A stretch of DNA of 64,000 nucleotides from Chloroflexota bacterium. GTDB taxonomy: Bacteria > Chloroflexota > Limnocylindria > Limnocylindrales > CSP1-4. Location: the NCBI GenBank assembly GCA_021785175.1, contig JAJYGH010000013.1, forward strand, positions 19,732 to 83,731, read 5' to 3'. How positions within the stretch are numbered: the stretch's first letter is position 1; each line of letters begins with the position of its first letter. Of the stretch, positions 34,179 through 43,159 are shown one piece after another. A model generated the notes under the pieces. The model was not told the DNA's origin. It did no database searches and saw only the letters and a list, made by a program, of their open reading frames with translations. The position numbers and the translations under genes are program-made.

Positions 34179-35999
34179 GTGGCACGCCGCGTGGGGGACG
34201 GCGGAGCGTCCGGGGGGGCCGTGCGCCGACTCGGCGGTGCGCCGTCCGGACGGCCAGGCGGCGGCGGTGTGTTCCAGGCCGCGAATCTCGTCGCATGGGC
34301 GCGCACGCTTGCGCGTCCCGCTCGCGGCCGCCTCGGGCTCGGCATCCTCGCCGGGGTCGCCGCCGCGGTGTCCGCGGTTGGCCTGACGGCCGTCTCCGCG
34401 TGGCTGATCTCGCGCGCGGCGGAACGGCCGCCCGTGCTCGCACTGATGGTCGCGATCGTCGGCGTGCGGACGTTCGGGATCGGACGCGGCGCGTTCCGGT
34501 ACGCCGAGCGGCTCGTCTCCCACGACGCCGCGTTCCGGATCCTCGCGGGCGTCCGAAGCACGGCCTACGCGCGCCTCGAGCGCCTCGCCCCGGCGGGCCT
34601 CGCCGAGCTCCGGAGCGGCGACCTCCTGACGCGGCTCGTCGTGGACATCGACGGGCTCGCCGACGTCTGGCTCCGCGTGCTCGAGCCGTACGCGATCGCC
34701 GCGATCGTGGGGGGAGGCGCCGTCCTGCTCGTCGGCGCGCTCGTCCCCGCGGCAGGACTGGCGCTCGGCGCGACGCTCCTCGCCGTCGCGCTCGGGGGGC
34801 CGCTCGCCGCCTCATACGTCGCGGCCGCCGCCGAGCGCCGCGTGTCCCCGGCGCGTGGCGCGGTCGCTTCCGCCGCGCTCGAGCTGCTCCGCGGGGCCCC
34901 GGAGCTCGTCGTGCACGGGGCGGCCGACAGCCGCCTGGCTGCGCTCGCGGGCCTCGACGGCGACCTCCGTGCGATCGAGGCGCGCTCGGCGAGGGGCTCG
35001 GGGATCGGCTCGCTCGTCGCGGGCCTGGGCGCGGGCGCCGGGATCTGGCTCGCGCTGGTCGCCGGCCTCCTCGCGCTGCGGTCCGGCTCGCTGCCAGGGG
35101 TCGCGCTCGCGGTCGTGGTGCTCACACCGATCGCCGCCCACGAGCTGGTCGCCGGGCTCGCTCCCGCGGCGCAGCAGCTGCCGCGACTCCGATCCGCCGC
35201 CCGGCGCGTCACGGAGGTGCTCGAGCGTCCCGATCCGGTTCGCGAGCCGGAGATGCCGGAGCCGCTGCCGCACGGTCCCTACGGCATCCGGATCCGCGGC
35301 CTCCGCGCCCGATACGGCGACGGTCCCGAGGTACTCGGCGGCGTCGACCTCGACCTGCCCGCCGGCGGCATCGCGCTCGTGACGGGCCAGAGCGGCGCGG
35401 GAAAGACGACGCTTGCGTCCGTCCTGCTGCGCTTTCTCGAGCCTTCCGCCGGCACCGTCGAACTCATGGGCGTGGACGGCAGCGTGGCCCTGGCCGACCT
35501 GTCGGATGACGACGTCCGCCGCGTCGTGGGCGTCTGTGCGCAGGACGTGCACGTCTTCGACACGACGATCCTCGACAACGTCCGGCTGGCCCGACCGGCG
35601 GCGACGCCCGAGGACGTGGATCGGGCGCTGCGCGCCGCGCGGCTCGACACGTGGGTCGCGTCGCTCCCCGACGGCGGCGGGACGCTCGTCGGCGAGCACG
35701 GCGCGCGGCTTTCGGGCGGCCAGCGACAGCGGCTCGGGCTTGCTCGTGCGCTCCTGGCCGACCCACCGATCCTCGTCCTCGACGAGCCGACGGAGCACCT
35801 CGACGAAGCAACGGCGGCGGCGCTGGCGTCCGACCTGCTCGCTGCCACCGCGGGACGCACCGCGATCTTCATCACGCATCGGCCGGAGCTGATCCGGATG
35901 GTCGAGGGTCGGGGCGTGGCCCGGCTCGACCTGGGGAGGTGGGCGGACGGGGAGGAGCGGATCCCCTCCGTCGCGGCGGTTGGCGCCGCGGGGGCCTGA
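34155..35999 (+). CDS. cydC: heterodimeric ABC exporter subunit CydC
   Basis: A 614-residue partner of CydD. After about 45 Gly/Arg-rich residues comes the six-helix transmembrane domain, opening with GLTAVSAWLISRAAERPPVLALMVAIVGVRTFGIGRGAFRYAERLVSHD, a CydC-typical stretch. The nucleotide-binding domain has Walker A GQSGAGKTT, a canonical LSGGQRQR signature and Walker B ILVLDEPTEHLDE. One canonical and one degenerate signature across the CydD/CydC pair is normal for such heterodimers. The start overlaps cydD (ATGA); ATG 34167 is an alternative. Confidence 0.94.
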   Translation: MSGGMSGGVARRVGDGGASGGAVRRLGGAPSGRPGGGGVFQAANLVAWARTLARPARGRLGLGILAGVAAAVSAVGLTAVSAWLISRAAERPPVLALMVAIVGVRTFGIGRGAFRYAERLVSHDAAFRILAGVRSTAYARLERLAPAGLAELRSGDLLTRLVVDIDGLADVWLRVLEPYAIAAIVGGGAVLLVGALVPAAGLALGATLLAVALGGPLAASYVAAAAERRVSPARGAVASAALELLRGAPELVVHGAADSRLAALAGLDGDLRAIEARSARGSGIGSLVAGLGAGAGIWLALVAGLLALRSGSLPGVALAVVVLTPIAAHELVAGLAPAAQQLPRLRSAARRVTEVLERPDPVREPEMPEPLPHGPYGIRIRGLRARYGDGPEVLGGVDLDLPAGGIALVTGQSGAGKTTLASVLLRFLEPSAGTVELMGVDGSVALADLSDDDVRRVVGVCAQDVHVFDTTILDNVRLARPAATPEDVDRALRAARLDTWVASLPDGGGTLVGEHGARLSGGQRQRLGLARALLADPPILVLDEPTEHLDEATAAALASDLLAATAGRTAIFITHRPELIRMVEGRGVARLDLGRWADGEERIPSVAAVGAAGA

Positions 36000-36008
36000 G
36001 CGCCCCTG

Positions 36009-36359
36009 TCAGCGCAGACCGCGCGCCGGGGGCACGCGGTGGTATCGCTCCATCAGGCGTGCGAGCGCGGCTCTTGCCTCGGCCCACTCGAGCTGGTCCC
36101 CGACGAGCACGACATCGGGCCCGAACGGCGCGACCTGGCTCATCGCCATGAGCAGCGACTCGAACCGGCCGTCGTCCGCGGCGTCGCGGTAGCAGATCGG
36201 GCACGTCGGCGCCATGTACGCGCGGGGCGCCTCGCCGTACGGCAACCCGCACCGCCGGCAGAACGTCGCGCCGCTCCCCGTCGACTGGACGCCGCACTGG
36301 AGGCAGACCGGCAGCGAGGGCTGCGCCGGGGCAGGGCGGCCGACGAAGAGCGGGCTCAC
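36009..36359 (-). CDS. small zinc-ribbon protein
   Basis: A frame of about 116 residues containing a double CxxC zinc ribbon (LQCGVQSTGSGATFCRRCGLPYGE), then a second pair in PTCPICYRD. It is followed by a C-terminal helix-rich part with a possible nucleotide-independent scaffold. No enzyme motif is visible. The GTG at 36359 was chosen as start with little ribosome-site support, so the N-terminus is uncertain. It converges on cydC with only 9 bp between stops. The function is unknown; it may bind RNA, DNA or protein. Confidence 0.65.
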   Translation of the reverse strand: MSPLFVGRPAPAQPSLPVCLQCGVQSTGSGATFCRRCGLPYGEAPRAYMAPTCPICYRDAADDGRFESLLMAMSQVAPFGPDVVLVGDQLEWAEARAALARLMERYHRVPPARGLR

Positions 36360-36571
36360 GGGAGACCGACAGGACCGCGCGGCCGGACGGCGGAACCGAG
36401 CGCGCCGCGCGCTCCGGTGGGATTGGACCCGCGCTCCGCGGGCGTGTTCGGCATGCGCCCCTCTCTCCTGCACCGATCTCCCGGCCCGCCCGACGGGTCC
36501 GCGAATCGCCCCTGGCTCGTCCGCAGGCCCGCGGGACCTGATGGCGCGCGTCTGTCGAGAGGACCCGGGAC

Positions 36572-37063
36572 CTACTCCTGCCGGTCCGCGGGCCAGGTGC
36601 CCATCACCTGTCGCAGGATCGCGAACTCGCCGATGTGGTAGGCGTTGTGGTCGCCGAGCAGCCGGACCTCGCGCACGAGCGTGTGCCCGGCCGTCCCCGG
36701 AATGATCGCCAGCAGGTCGGTCGCCTCGTCGGCCACGAGATCGTGCAGTGCCGCGCGATCTGCCTTGAATGCCGCCACGGTCGACGCGAACTGCTCGGGC
36801 GTCGCCGCCGTGTCGCGCGCTGGCCAGTACTCCTCCGGCCAGTTTGGGGCGATGTACGCGCGGTTCCGGATGTAGTCGAGGATGTCCCACTGGGCGATGC
36901 GGATGTGCTCCAGCAGGTGCCACGGCGTGTACGGCACGTTCGGTGGCCGGCGGTTGATCGCACCGGCCGGGAAACTGGCCACGGCGGCGTCGAACGGCAT
37001 GTGAGCCCCGCGCCCGTCCACCAGTTCCAGGAGCTGCCGCCGCAGGATGTCCGTGTCGGTCAT
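36572..37063 (-). CDS. DinB-family protein
   Basis: A 163-residue four-helix DinB-like protein. The His triad of the family is visible: His in PWHLLEHIRIAQWD and two His in DHNAYHIGEFAILRQ, which usually bind a metal. DinB/YfiT relatives act as thiol-dependent transferases or hydrolases (mycothiol, bacillithiol). An LmbE/Mca-like gene elsewhere in the window makes a thiol link possible but not shown. ATG 37063 follows a very strong GGAGGAGA. It is divergent from the OmpR-type regulator. Confidence 0.88.
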   Translation of the reverse strand: MTDTDILRRQLLELVDGRGAHMPFDAAVASFPAGAINRRPPNVPYTPWHLLEHIRIAQWDILDYIRNRAYIAPNWPEEYWPARDTAATPEQFASTVAAFKADRAALHDLVADEATDLLAIIPGTAGHTLVREVRLLGDHNAYHIGEFAILRQVMGTWPADRQE

Positions 37064-37174
37064 CGTCTCCTCCGTGTCCTCGGACGATGGTACGTCCGCG
37101 TGACCGGCGCCTCGTGTCGCCGATCCGTCCGCGCGGAGACGGGCACGGCCGACCGACGGGCTTGCCCGTGGCCG

Positions 37175-37180
37175 TACCCT
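37175..37180 (+). promoter_or_regulatory. leaderless-type -10 (TACCCT)
   Basis: TACCCT then 9 nt to the ATG at 37190, with no ribosome site. Confidence 0.5.
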
Positions 37181-37189
37181 CCGTTCGTC

Positions 37190-37912
37190 ATGACGTCGCA
37201 GCGCCCCGACCGGCTCGATCCCCGCCTCCGCGCCCTCATCTGTGACGGCGACCCGCGGGTGGTCGGCGCGATCGCGCACGCGCTGGGCGAGGCGGGGCTC
37301 GAGGTGATCACGCTCTACCGGGCCGACGCGGCCGCGAGCCGCCTTGTGGAGGAGCGTCCGGACGTCGTGGTCCTGGGTCCCAGCCGGGAGACCGATCCGC
37401 TGCTCCTGATCCCGAGGCTCCTCGGCCGGGCCGCGATCCCGATCCTCGCCATCTCGTTCGCCCGTGACGAGGCGTCGATCGTCGCGATCCTCGAGGCCGG
37501 GGCGGACGACGTCCTCGACTCGGCCTTTCGACCCCTCGAGCTGGTGGCGCGGGTCCGCGGGCTGCTGCGACGGCGGACGGCCGCTCCCGCTCCTGCCGAG
37601 TCGGCATTGCCGGACGGGCTTCGCATCGACAGCGGCCGCCGCGAGGCCAGCGTGGACGGACGACGCATGGATCTGACGCCGATCGAGTTCGAGCTGCTCT
37701 GCGTGATCGGGTCCCGGCGTGGGGACGTGGTCGACCACCGGACGCTGCTGCGCGCGGGGTGGCCCGGACGATCGGACGTGGATCCCGACCTGCTCCGGAC
37801 TCACCTGACGCACCTGAACGGCAAGCTCGTCGCGGCCGGTCACCCCGGCCTGCGCAATGTCCGCTCGATCGGCTACGCCCTGCGGGTGGAAGGCGGCGTC
37901 GCTCCGGCCTGA
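37190..37912 (+). CDS. OmpR-family DNA-binding regulator with degenerate receiver domain
   Basis: A 240-residue two-domain protein. The C-terminal winged helix (about residues 150-235) is a normal OmpR/PhoB type: LTPIEFELLCVIGSRRGDVVDHRTLLRAGW and RNVRSIGYALR. The N-terminal receiver has the acidic pocket (ICDGDPR) but where the phospho-accepting Asp should be it reads VVVLGPSRE, and the Lys-Pro of the C-terminal switch is SAFRP. It therefore cannot be phosphorylated in the usual way. ATG 37190 is probably leaderless. No kinase gene is adjacent. Confidence 0.88.
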   Translation: MTSQRPDRLDPRLRALICDGDPRVVGAIAHALGEAGLEVITLYRADAAASRLVEERPDVVVLGPSRETDPLLLIPRLLGRAAIPILAISFARDEASIVAILEAGADDVLDSAFRPLELVARVRGLLRRRTAAPAPAESALPDGLRIDSGRREASVDGRRMDLTPIEFELLCVIGSRRGDVVDHRTLLRAGWPGRSDVDPDLLRTHLTHLNGKLVAAGHPGLRNVRSIGYALRVEGGVAPA

Positions 37913-38211
37913 CCCGGTCGCGGCCGCGGCGCCGGCCGGAACGTCGGCCGGTCCGAGTCGATCCGGCCATGCCGCCGACGAGCACGACTCCGGCCCGACC
38001 GGCCCGTCGACGAATCGTCACCGTCTCGCAACCGGGCCTCCATGGAACCTCCCTGTGCCCCTCCGGCTCCGGCACATAGCGTGCGGTGGGTGGCGGAGGC
38101 GGCCGGCCGCCCTCGCCCGGCAGATGGCATCGCCGGCTGACGCGTCGCAGCACCGCGTGACACGGGGCCGCGGGGCGGCATGCCCGTGGCGGGACGAGAA
38201 CGAGGACAGGC

Positions 38212-39771
38212 GTGGCAGAGACCAGCGAAGACGGCATGAAGCGGACGCTCGGCCTCACCGGGCTGACGATCAACGCGATGGCGCTCATCGCACCGGGCGC
38301 GTTCCTCTGGACCACCTTCCAGTCGCAGGCGCTCCAGTCGAATGGCGGCCATACCACCGCCTTCGACATGGTCCCGGGTCTCCTCTTCGCGCTCCTGCTC
38401 GCTTTCCTGACCGCCTGGTCGTACTCGGAGCTCTCCGACCTGTACCCGGACGCCGGCGCCGGATCCTCCTACTACTTCGCCCAGGCCGCCTTCCTGGAGC
38501 GCGAGGAGGCGTTCCACTACAGGTTCGCCAGGCTTGCGAAGTTCGTTGTCGGCTGGATCTCGCACCTCTACTACTGGATCTACCCGGGAATCATGGTCGC
38601 GTTCAGCGGCACCCTGGTGGTCTACATCCTCGGCCTGTTCGGCATCACGCTCACCACGCCCTTCGAGATCCTCGCGGCGGTCCTGTTCGCCATCCTGACC
38701 GGGCTGATCGCGTTCCGCGGGATCGTCGCCTCGACGATGACCGCCGTCGTGATCAACGTGATCCAGCTCACGGCACTGGTCGCGTTCAGCGTGCTGGCGA
38801 TCGTGTTCCGCCTTGCGCACCCCGAGCTCGCGTACGCGCAGCACGACGTGGCGGCGGTGGTCCTGCCCCACAACGTCATGAACGTCCTCTTCCAGGGGAC
38901 CATCGCGATCCTGCTGCTCGTCGGCTTCGAGTCCGTCACGGCGCTCGGAGCCGAGGCCGTGAACCCCAGGCGCGACATCCGCCGCGCGATCCTGCTCTCG
39001 CTGGCGATCCAGGGCGGCCTCGCCTACATCCTCGAATACGTCTCGGCCAACCTGTTCGTGAACTCGGGTGTCACGGCCCAGGTCACGGGCGCCGGCGGCA
39101 GAGTGTCAACGGTGGGCGGGTACGCCGCGGCGGCCGCCTCCAGCGCCCCGATCGGCGACATGGTCCGGTTCATCGGCGACACGATGCTCGGCGGCACGGG
39201 CCTTGCCCTGAGCCTGATCCTGGCGGTCACCGTCCTCGTGGCGCTCACCGGCACGACGCTCGCCTGCCTCAACAGCGGGGTGCGCATCACGTACGTCATG
39301 GGACGCGATCGCGAGGTGCCCGGCATCCTCGGCCTGCTCCACGGCCGGTATGCGACCCCGCACTACGGGATACTCGCGCTCGCGGCCATCTCGGCGCTGC
39401 TCGGCGCATACGGCGTCCTCTCGGCCGACAACCTGCTGCAGATCATCCTTGCCGCGAACGCCGGCACGTTCCTCGTCTACGGCATGACGAACGCGATCGT
39501 GGTCGTCGCGTTCTGGCACCGGGCCGAGCGGAGCGCCCTCAGGCACGTCGTCATCCCGGGGATCGGGCTCCTTGCCAACCTCGCCATGCTCGCGGCCGTC
39601 GTCTTCCTCAGCTTCTCCGGGGGCGGATCGACCCAGTCCGACACGCTGATCGCCCTCGGGATCGTCGCGGCGTGGATCGTCGTCGGCGTGGCGTGGCTGC
39701 TGACCAACTCCCGCTCGAGCCGGCGGTCGCTCCTCGTCAGGTCCGTCGCGGACCGGGGCGCCGCGTCGTAG
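38212..39771 (+). CDS. amino acid/polyamine (APC superfamily) permease
   Basis: A 519-residue transporter with about 12 membrane spans. The N-terminal LTGLTINAMALIAPGAFLWTTFQ is the unwound TM1 typical of APC permeases, and YPDAGAGSSYYFAQ and LLVGFESVTALGAEAVNPRRDIRRAILLS are conserved TM2 and TM6 regions. GTG 38212 follows GAGGA; ATG 38236 is an alternative. It is the first of three co-oriented genes with a PP2C phosphatase and a Ser/Thr kinase (gaps 22 and 13 bp), so transport may be regulated by phosphorylation. The substrate is not readable. Confidence 0.9.
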   Translation: MAETSEDGMKRTLGLTGLTINAMALIAPGAFLWTTFQSQALQSNGGHTTAFDMVPGLLFALLLAFLTAWSYSELSDLYPDAGAGSSYYFAQAAFLEREEAFHYRFARLAKFVVGWISHLYYWIYPGIMVAFSGTLVVYILGLFGITLTTPFEILAAVLFAILTGLIAFRGIVASTMTAVVINVIQLTALVAFSVLAIVFRLAHPELAYAQHDVAAVVLPHNVMNVLFQGTIAILLLVGFESVTALGAEAVNPRRDIRRAILLSLAIQGGLAYILEYVSANLFVNSGVTAQVTGAGGRVSTVGGYAAAAASSAPIGDMVRFIGDTMLGGTGLALSLILAVTVLVALTGTTLACLNSGVRITYVMGRDREVPGILGLLHGRYATPHYGILALAAISALLGAYGVLSADNLLQIILAANAGTFLVYGMTNAIVVVAFWHRAERSALRHVVIPGIGLLANLAMLAAVVFLSFSGGGSTQSDTLIALGIVAAWIVVGVAWLLTNSRSSRRSLLVRSVADRGAAS

Positions 39772-39793
39772 CGAGCATCCGCACGCGATCGCC

Positions 39794-40864
39794 GTGACGG
39801 AGTCCGCCGCGGATGGGCGCCGGGTGTCGCAGGCGGTGATGGCTTCGCTGCAGAAACGGCACGCCCGGCAGATCCGCCTGCGATCCTGGCCCGAGCTTTC
39901 GCCCGCGCACGCGGAGGCGGCCGCCGTCCGGGCCGAGGTCGCCGGCCTCTCCCTGACGGGTCCCGTCCGGAGACGCAACGAGGACCGCCTCGGCTGGGCC
40001 GTGCCGGGGGATCGCGTGTGGGTGCCCGGGCACGCGGGTGACGAGTGGCTGCCGAAGGTCCGGCTGTCCGGCCCGATCGTGGTCGTGGCCATCGCCGACG
40101 GCCTGGGCGGGCATGCCGACGGCGACCTTGCGAGCCGTTTCGCGATCACGACCCTCCTCGAGCGTATGGCGCCGCCCGGCGCACTCGGGCGCATCGCCGA
40201 CGTCCTGCGGGGGACGTTCGAGGAGGTGAACGGCCGCCTGCTGACGGGAGACGCGTGGGAGGACGCGGGCACGGCGAGGGGAAGCGGTGGCCCCGGCTCT
40301 GACGGCCAGGGCGACAGGCGCGACGCGCGCCAGGGCGCCGAGTCGCATCGGCGTCGCGGCTCCCAGACCACCCTCACGGCCGTTGCGATCACAGCGACCT
40401 CCGCCTGGATTGCACATGTGGGCGACTGCAGGGTCTACCGCCTGCGTGATCAGACGCTCGAGCTGCTGACCACGGATCACTCGCAGGCAATGGACCTGCT
40501 GCGGATGCGGCTGATCCGGCCCGAGCAGGCGGCGACGCATCCCGGACGCCACCTCCTGACACGGTCGCTGGGTGGCGACATCACCGTGCGCGTGGACGTG
40601 CGGTCCGGTGAGATCCGCGATGACGACGTGTTTCTGCTCTGCACGGACGGCGCCTGGAGCGGGATCCCGTCGGGCGACATGATCGCGGCGATGGAGGGCG
40701 ATCTGGAGCGCGGCGTGCGCGACCTCGTCGATCGTTCGATCGCGAGGGGCGCCGACGATAATGCGAGCGTGATCGCGCTGCGGATCCTGGGGACCGGGAC
40801 GGCCCGCTCACCCGACGGGACTTCCGGCCGGCGCCCCCTCTGGCGCCGCGTGCTCGGCCCGTGA
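39794..40864 (+). CDS. PP2C-family serine/threonine protein phosphatase
   Basis: A 356-residue metal-dependent phosphatase. Motifs in order: RRRNEDRLGW (about residue 59), VVAIADGLGGHADGDLASRFA (metal Asp), AWIAHVGDCRVYRL, DDVFLLCTDGAWSGI and GADDNASVIAL, which together give the full PP2C metal centre. A Gly/Arg/Asp-rich insert (about residues 158-190) is probably a loop. GTG 39794 lies 22 bp after the permease. It is paired with the kinase gene 13 bp downstream, an arrangement typical of reversible Ser/Thr signalling pairs. Confidence 0.94.
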   Translation: MTESAADGRRVSQAVMASLQKRHARQIRLRSWPELSPAHAEAAAVRAEVAGLSLTGPVRRRNEDRLGWAVPGDRVWVPGHAGDEWLPKVRLSGPIVVVAIADGLGGHADGDLASRFAITTLLERMAPPGALGRIADVLRGTFEEVNGRLLTGDAWEDAGTARGSGGPGSDGQGDRRDARQGAESHRRRGSQTTLTAVAITATSAWIAHVGDCRVYRLRDQTLELLTTDHSQAMDLLRMRLIRPEQAATHPGRHLLTRSLGGDITVRVDVRSGEIRDDDVFLLCTDGAWSGIPSGDMIAAMEGDLERGVRDLVDRSIARGADDNASVIALRILGTGTARSPDGTSGRRPLWRRVLGP

Positions 40865-40877
40865 TCCGGCCCGCATC

Positions 40878-41861
40878 GTGAGCCCCGAGCCCAATCCCGG
40901 CGACACCCTGGACCGGTTCCACATCCTGGAGGCGATCGGGCACGGCGCGTTCAGCGACGTCTACCTCGCCACCGACGCCACGGGTCGCCGCGTGGTGCTG
41001 AAGTGCCCACACGAATCGCAGATGGGCGACGTGTCCGCCTTCGATCGCTTCCGGCGGGAGCTCGAGATCGTGCAGCGCCTGGACCATCCTGGCATCCAGC
41101 GCTCGTTCGACCTGGGCGAGGACCGCAGCAGGCCCTACCTGGTCATGGAGTACATCGAGGGCGAGACACTGCGCGCGCGGCTCAGGCGGGTCGGGCGCCT
41201 GCCTGTCGCAGAGGCGGTCGACGTCGCCGAGCAGCTGGCCCGGGCGATGGCCTCGGCGCACCGGCTCGGCATTCACCATCGCGACCTGAAGCCGGAGAAC
41301 GTCCTGGTCGCGCCGGAAGGCCGGGTCGTGGTCACCGACTTCGGCATCGCCCTGATGACCGGTGCTCGCAGGCTCACGTGGCGCTGGCTGACGTCGACGA
41401 TCGGGACGCCGGACTACATGGCCCCCGAACAGGTCGAGGGCCGGCGCGGAGACGCCCGGACCGACGTCTACGCGCTGGGCGTGGTGCTGTTCGAGATGCT
41501 GGCGGGGCGGGTGCCGTGGGAAGGCGACAATCCGCTGGCGGTCATGAGCCAGCACGTGAACGCGCCGGTGCCGTCGCTGCGCGAGATCGACGCGGCGATC
41601 CCGCCGCCGCTCGAGGCCATCGTGCGGAAGGCGCTCCGCAAGGACCCAAAGGAGCGGTACGCGGATGCGGGCGCGATGCTGCGGGACCTGGAGTCGTGGC
41701 AGGACCTCGACCTCTCCGAGTTCGTCTTCGGCGAGGAGCGGCCGGTCGCCGTGGACTCGCGCCGCGGGCTGTGGCTGCTGGTGGCGGGGATCAGCGTCGG
41801 TTTCCTGGCGGCATGCACGATCTTCGTCGTCGCCGTGTACCTGCTGCAGCACGCGCGTTGA
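40878..41861 (+). CDS. membrane-anchored serine/threonine protein kinase (PknB-like)
   Basis: A 327-residue Hanks-type kinase. It has the Gly-loop IGHGAFSDVY, catalytic Lys in VVLKC, HHRDLKPENVLV (catalytic loop with the Asp and the Asn), VTDFGIAL (DFG), TIGTPDYMAPEQ (P+1 loop) and DVYALGVVLFEMLAG, so all key residues are intact. The C-terminus is one membrane helix (LWLLVAGISVGFLAACTIFVVAVYLL) with only a few residues beyond, so there is no external PASTA sensor. GTG 40878 is coupled to the phosphatase. It probably phosphorylates proteins in the same operon and elsewhere. Confidence 0.95.
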   Translation: MSPEPNPGDTLDRFHILEAIGHGAFSDVYLATDATGRRVVLKCPHESQMGDVSAFDRFRRELEIVQRLDHPGIQRSFDLGEDRSRPYLVMEYIEGETLRARLRRVGRLPVAEAVDVAEQLARAMASAHRLGIHHRDLKPENVLVAPEGRVVVTDFGIALMTGARRLTWRWLTSTIGTPDYMAPEQVEGRRGDARTDVYALGVVLFEMLAGRVPWEGDNPLAVMSQHVNAPVPSLREIDAAIPPPLEAIVRKALRKDPKERYADAGAMLRDLESWQDLDLSEFVFGEERPVAVDSRRGLWLLVAGISVGFLAACTIFVVAVYLLQHAR

Positions 41862-41950
41862 CGACGGCGCCTGCCGGCCCCGGTTCGTCCGGGCAGACCG
41901 CTCGCGGTTCGTCGGGGGAGACCTGGCCGCGCACGGCGGCGAGCCGGTGT

Positions 41951-42868
41951 CTACCGGCCGCGCACCCCCGCGAACAGGTCCGTCTCGGGAATCTGCGTCG
42001 GCACCACCCACGATTCGCGCAGCGTGAAATCCTCGCTCGGCGCGAAGCGGGCCCATTCCTGCGGTCCGAGCGCGACGAACGGATTGTCCGCCGCCATCTG
42101 CGTCACGTGCTCACGCAGCGCGGCGTGCTTCGCCGACAGGTACGCGCGGACGTCGATGCGGGTCGTCGTCGGCCCGGTCGCCGCGCCCATCCGCTCCATG
42201 AACTGCTCGCGTTCCGCGCGCTGCTCATCCGTCTCGTCCGGATGTGGCGCCCACCACGAATCGAGGCCTCGTTCCTTCAGTAGCGCCGCGAGTTCGTCAC
42301 GCCGCTCGATGTCGAAGACGGACTCGTAGAACTTCAGCGGCCGCCACGGCTCGAGCGCGTCGCGTCCTTCGAGCTGTTCCGGGTACCAGATCGGGTCGCC
42401 GGCCCGCGCGAACGCCGCCTTCGCCACGAGCGCGGCGCGGATGTGGTCGGGGTGACCGTACCCGCCGAAGTCGTTGTAGCTGACCATCACGTGCGGCCGG
42501 TCCTCCCGCACGTGCCGCACGAGCCGGCCTGCCGCCTCGTCCATGTCGGCCTGCCAGAACGCGCGCGGATCCGTGTTCTCCGGGTCGCCCATCATCCCCG
42601 AGTCGCGGTAGCCGAGCCATCGGTGCTCGATCGCCCCGAGGTGCGCGAGGGCACGGGCCAGCTCGATTTCGCGGATCTCGGCAAGGCGGGCGTGGTTCTC
42701 CGGCGTATCGAGCTCGGGGACGAAGATCTTCCCGTTCTCCCCCTTGTTCGACGTGACGCAGACGACACGGACGCTCTCCGCGGCGTACTTCGCCATGATC
42801 CCGCCCGTCGTGATCGTCTCGTCGTCGGGGTGGGCATGGACGGTCATGAGGGTCAGGCGGTCGCTCAT
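41951..42868 (-). CDS. LmbE/PIG-L deacetylase, Mca/MshB-like
   Basis: A 305-residue zinc deacetylase of the LmbE family. The zinc motif AHPDDE (residues 12-17) lies at the N-terminus, with the third ligand in GGYGHPDHIRAA. The order of motifs (MTVHAHPDDE, MAKYAAE, the acidic NKGENGK segment, GYRDSGM) is especially like mycothiol S-conjugate amidase Mca, which removes toxin adducts of mycothiol, and like MshB. Mycothiol itself is actinobacterial, so in another lineage a related thiol or amino sugar may be the substrate. TACCAT sits 7 nt before ATG 42868, a leaderless layout; an ATG 9 nt further upstream is in frame. Confidence 0.85.
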   Translation of the reverse strand: MSDRLTLMTVHAHPDDETITTGGIMAKYAAESVRVVCVTSNKGENGKIFVPELDTPENHARLAEIREIELARALAHLGAIEHRWLGYRDSGMMGDPENTDPRAFWQADMDEAAGRLVRHVREDRPHVMVSYNDFGGYGHPDHIRAALVAKAAFARAGDPIWYPEQLEGRDALEPWRPLKFYESVFDIERRDELAALLKERGLDSWWAPHPDETDEQRAEREQFMERMGAATGPTTTRIDVRAYLSAKHAALREHVTQMAADNPFVALGPQEWARFAPSEDFTLRESWVVPTQIPETDLFAGVRGR

Positions 42869-42875
42869 GCCGCCC

Positions 42876-42881
42876 ATGGTA
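42876..42881 (-). promoter_or_regulatory. leaderless-type -10 (TACCAT) of the LmbE/Mca-like gene
   Basis: TACCAT on the minus strand is 7 nt before ATG 42868, with no ribosome site. Confidence 0.45.
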
Positions 42882-42926
42882 TCGGGGAGCGGGCGCAGCG
42901 CCCGCGGCCGGCACGACCGGCCTCCT

Positions 42927-43010
42927 GTCCAGGCTCGCGAGGACCCCGGTTCTGGCGCGTCGACGCCTGGGGCTTCTCGTTCCTCCCGTCCAGGCTCGCG
43001 AGGACCCCGG
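42927..43010. repeat. two 23-bp direct repeats in intergenic DNA
   Basis: GTCCAGGCTCGCGAGGACCC followed by CGG occurs at 42927-42949 and again, identical, at 42988-43010, 61 bp apart start to start. Each contains the palindrome CTCGCGAG. It lies between the Mca-like and SDR genes. Confidence 0.8.
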
Positions 43011-43121
43011 GACAGCGTGCGCACGGCACCCCGCTTCCCGGCCAGCACACCGACGAGGTGCCGGGGAGCCCCGAGCTGCGGACCGGACGAGGTGAGGCGG
43101 ATGGGGGCCTCCGGGGTGATC

Positions 43122-43127
43122 TAGACT
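43122..43127 (+). promoter_or_regulatory. -10 element (TAGACT) of the SDR operon
   Basis: TAGACT is 32 nt before the GTG at 43160. Here a ribosome site (GGGAGGA) follows, so this is a leadered promoter in contrast to many others in the window. Confidence 0.4.
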
Positions 43128-43159
43128 CGGCCGGATCAGGGGTGGCAGGGAGGAGCACG

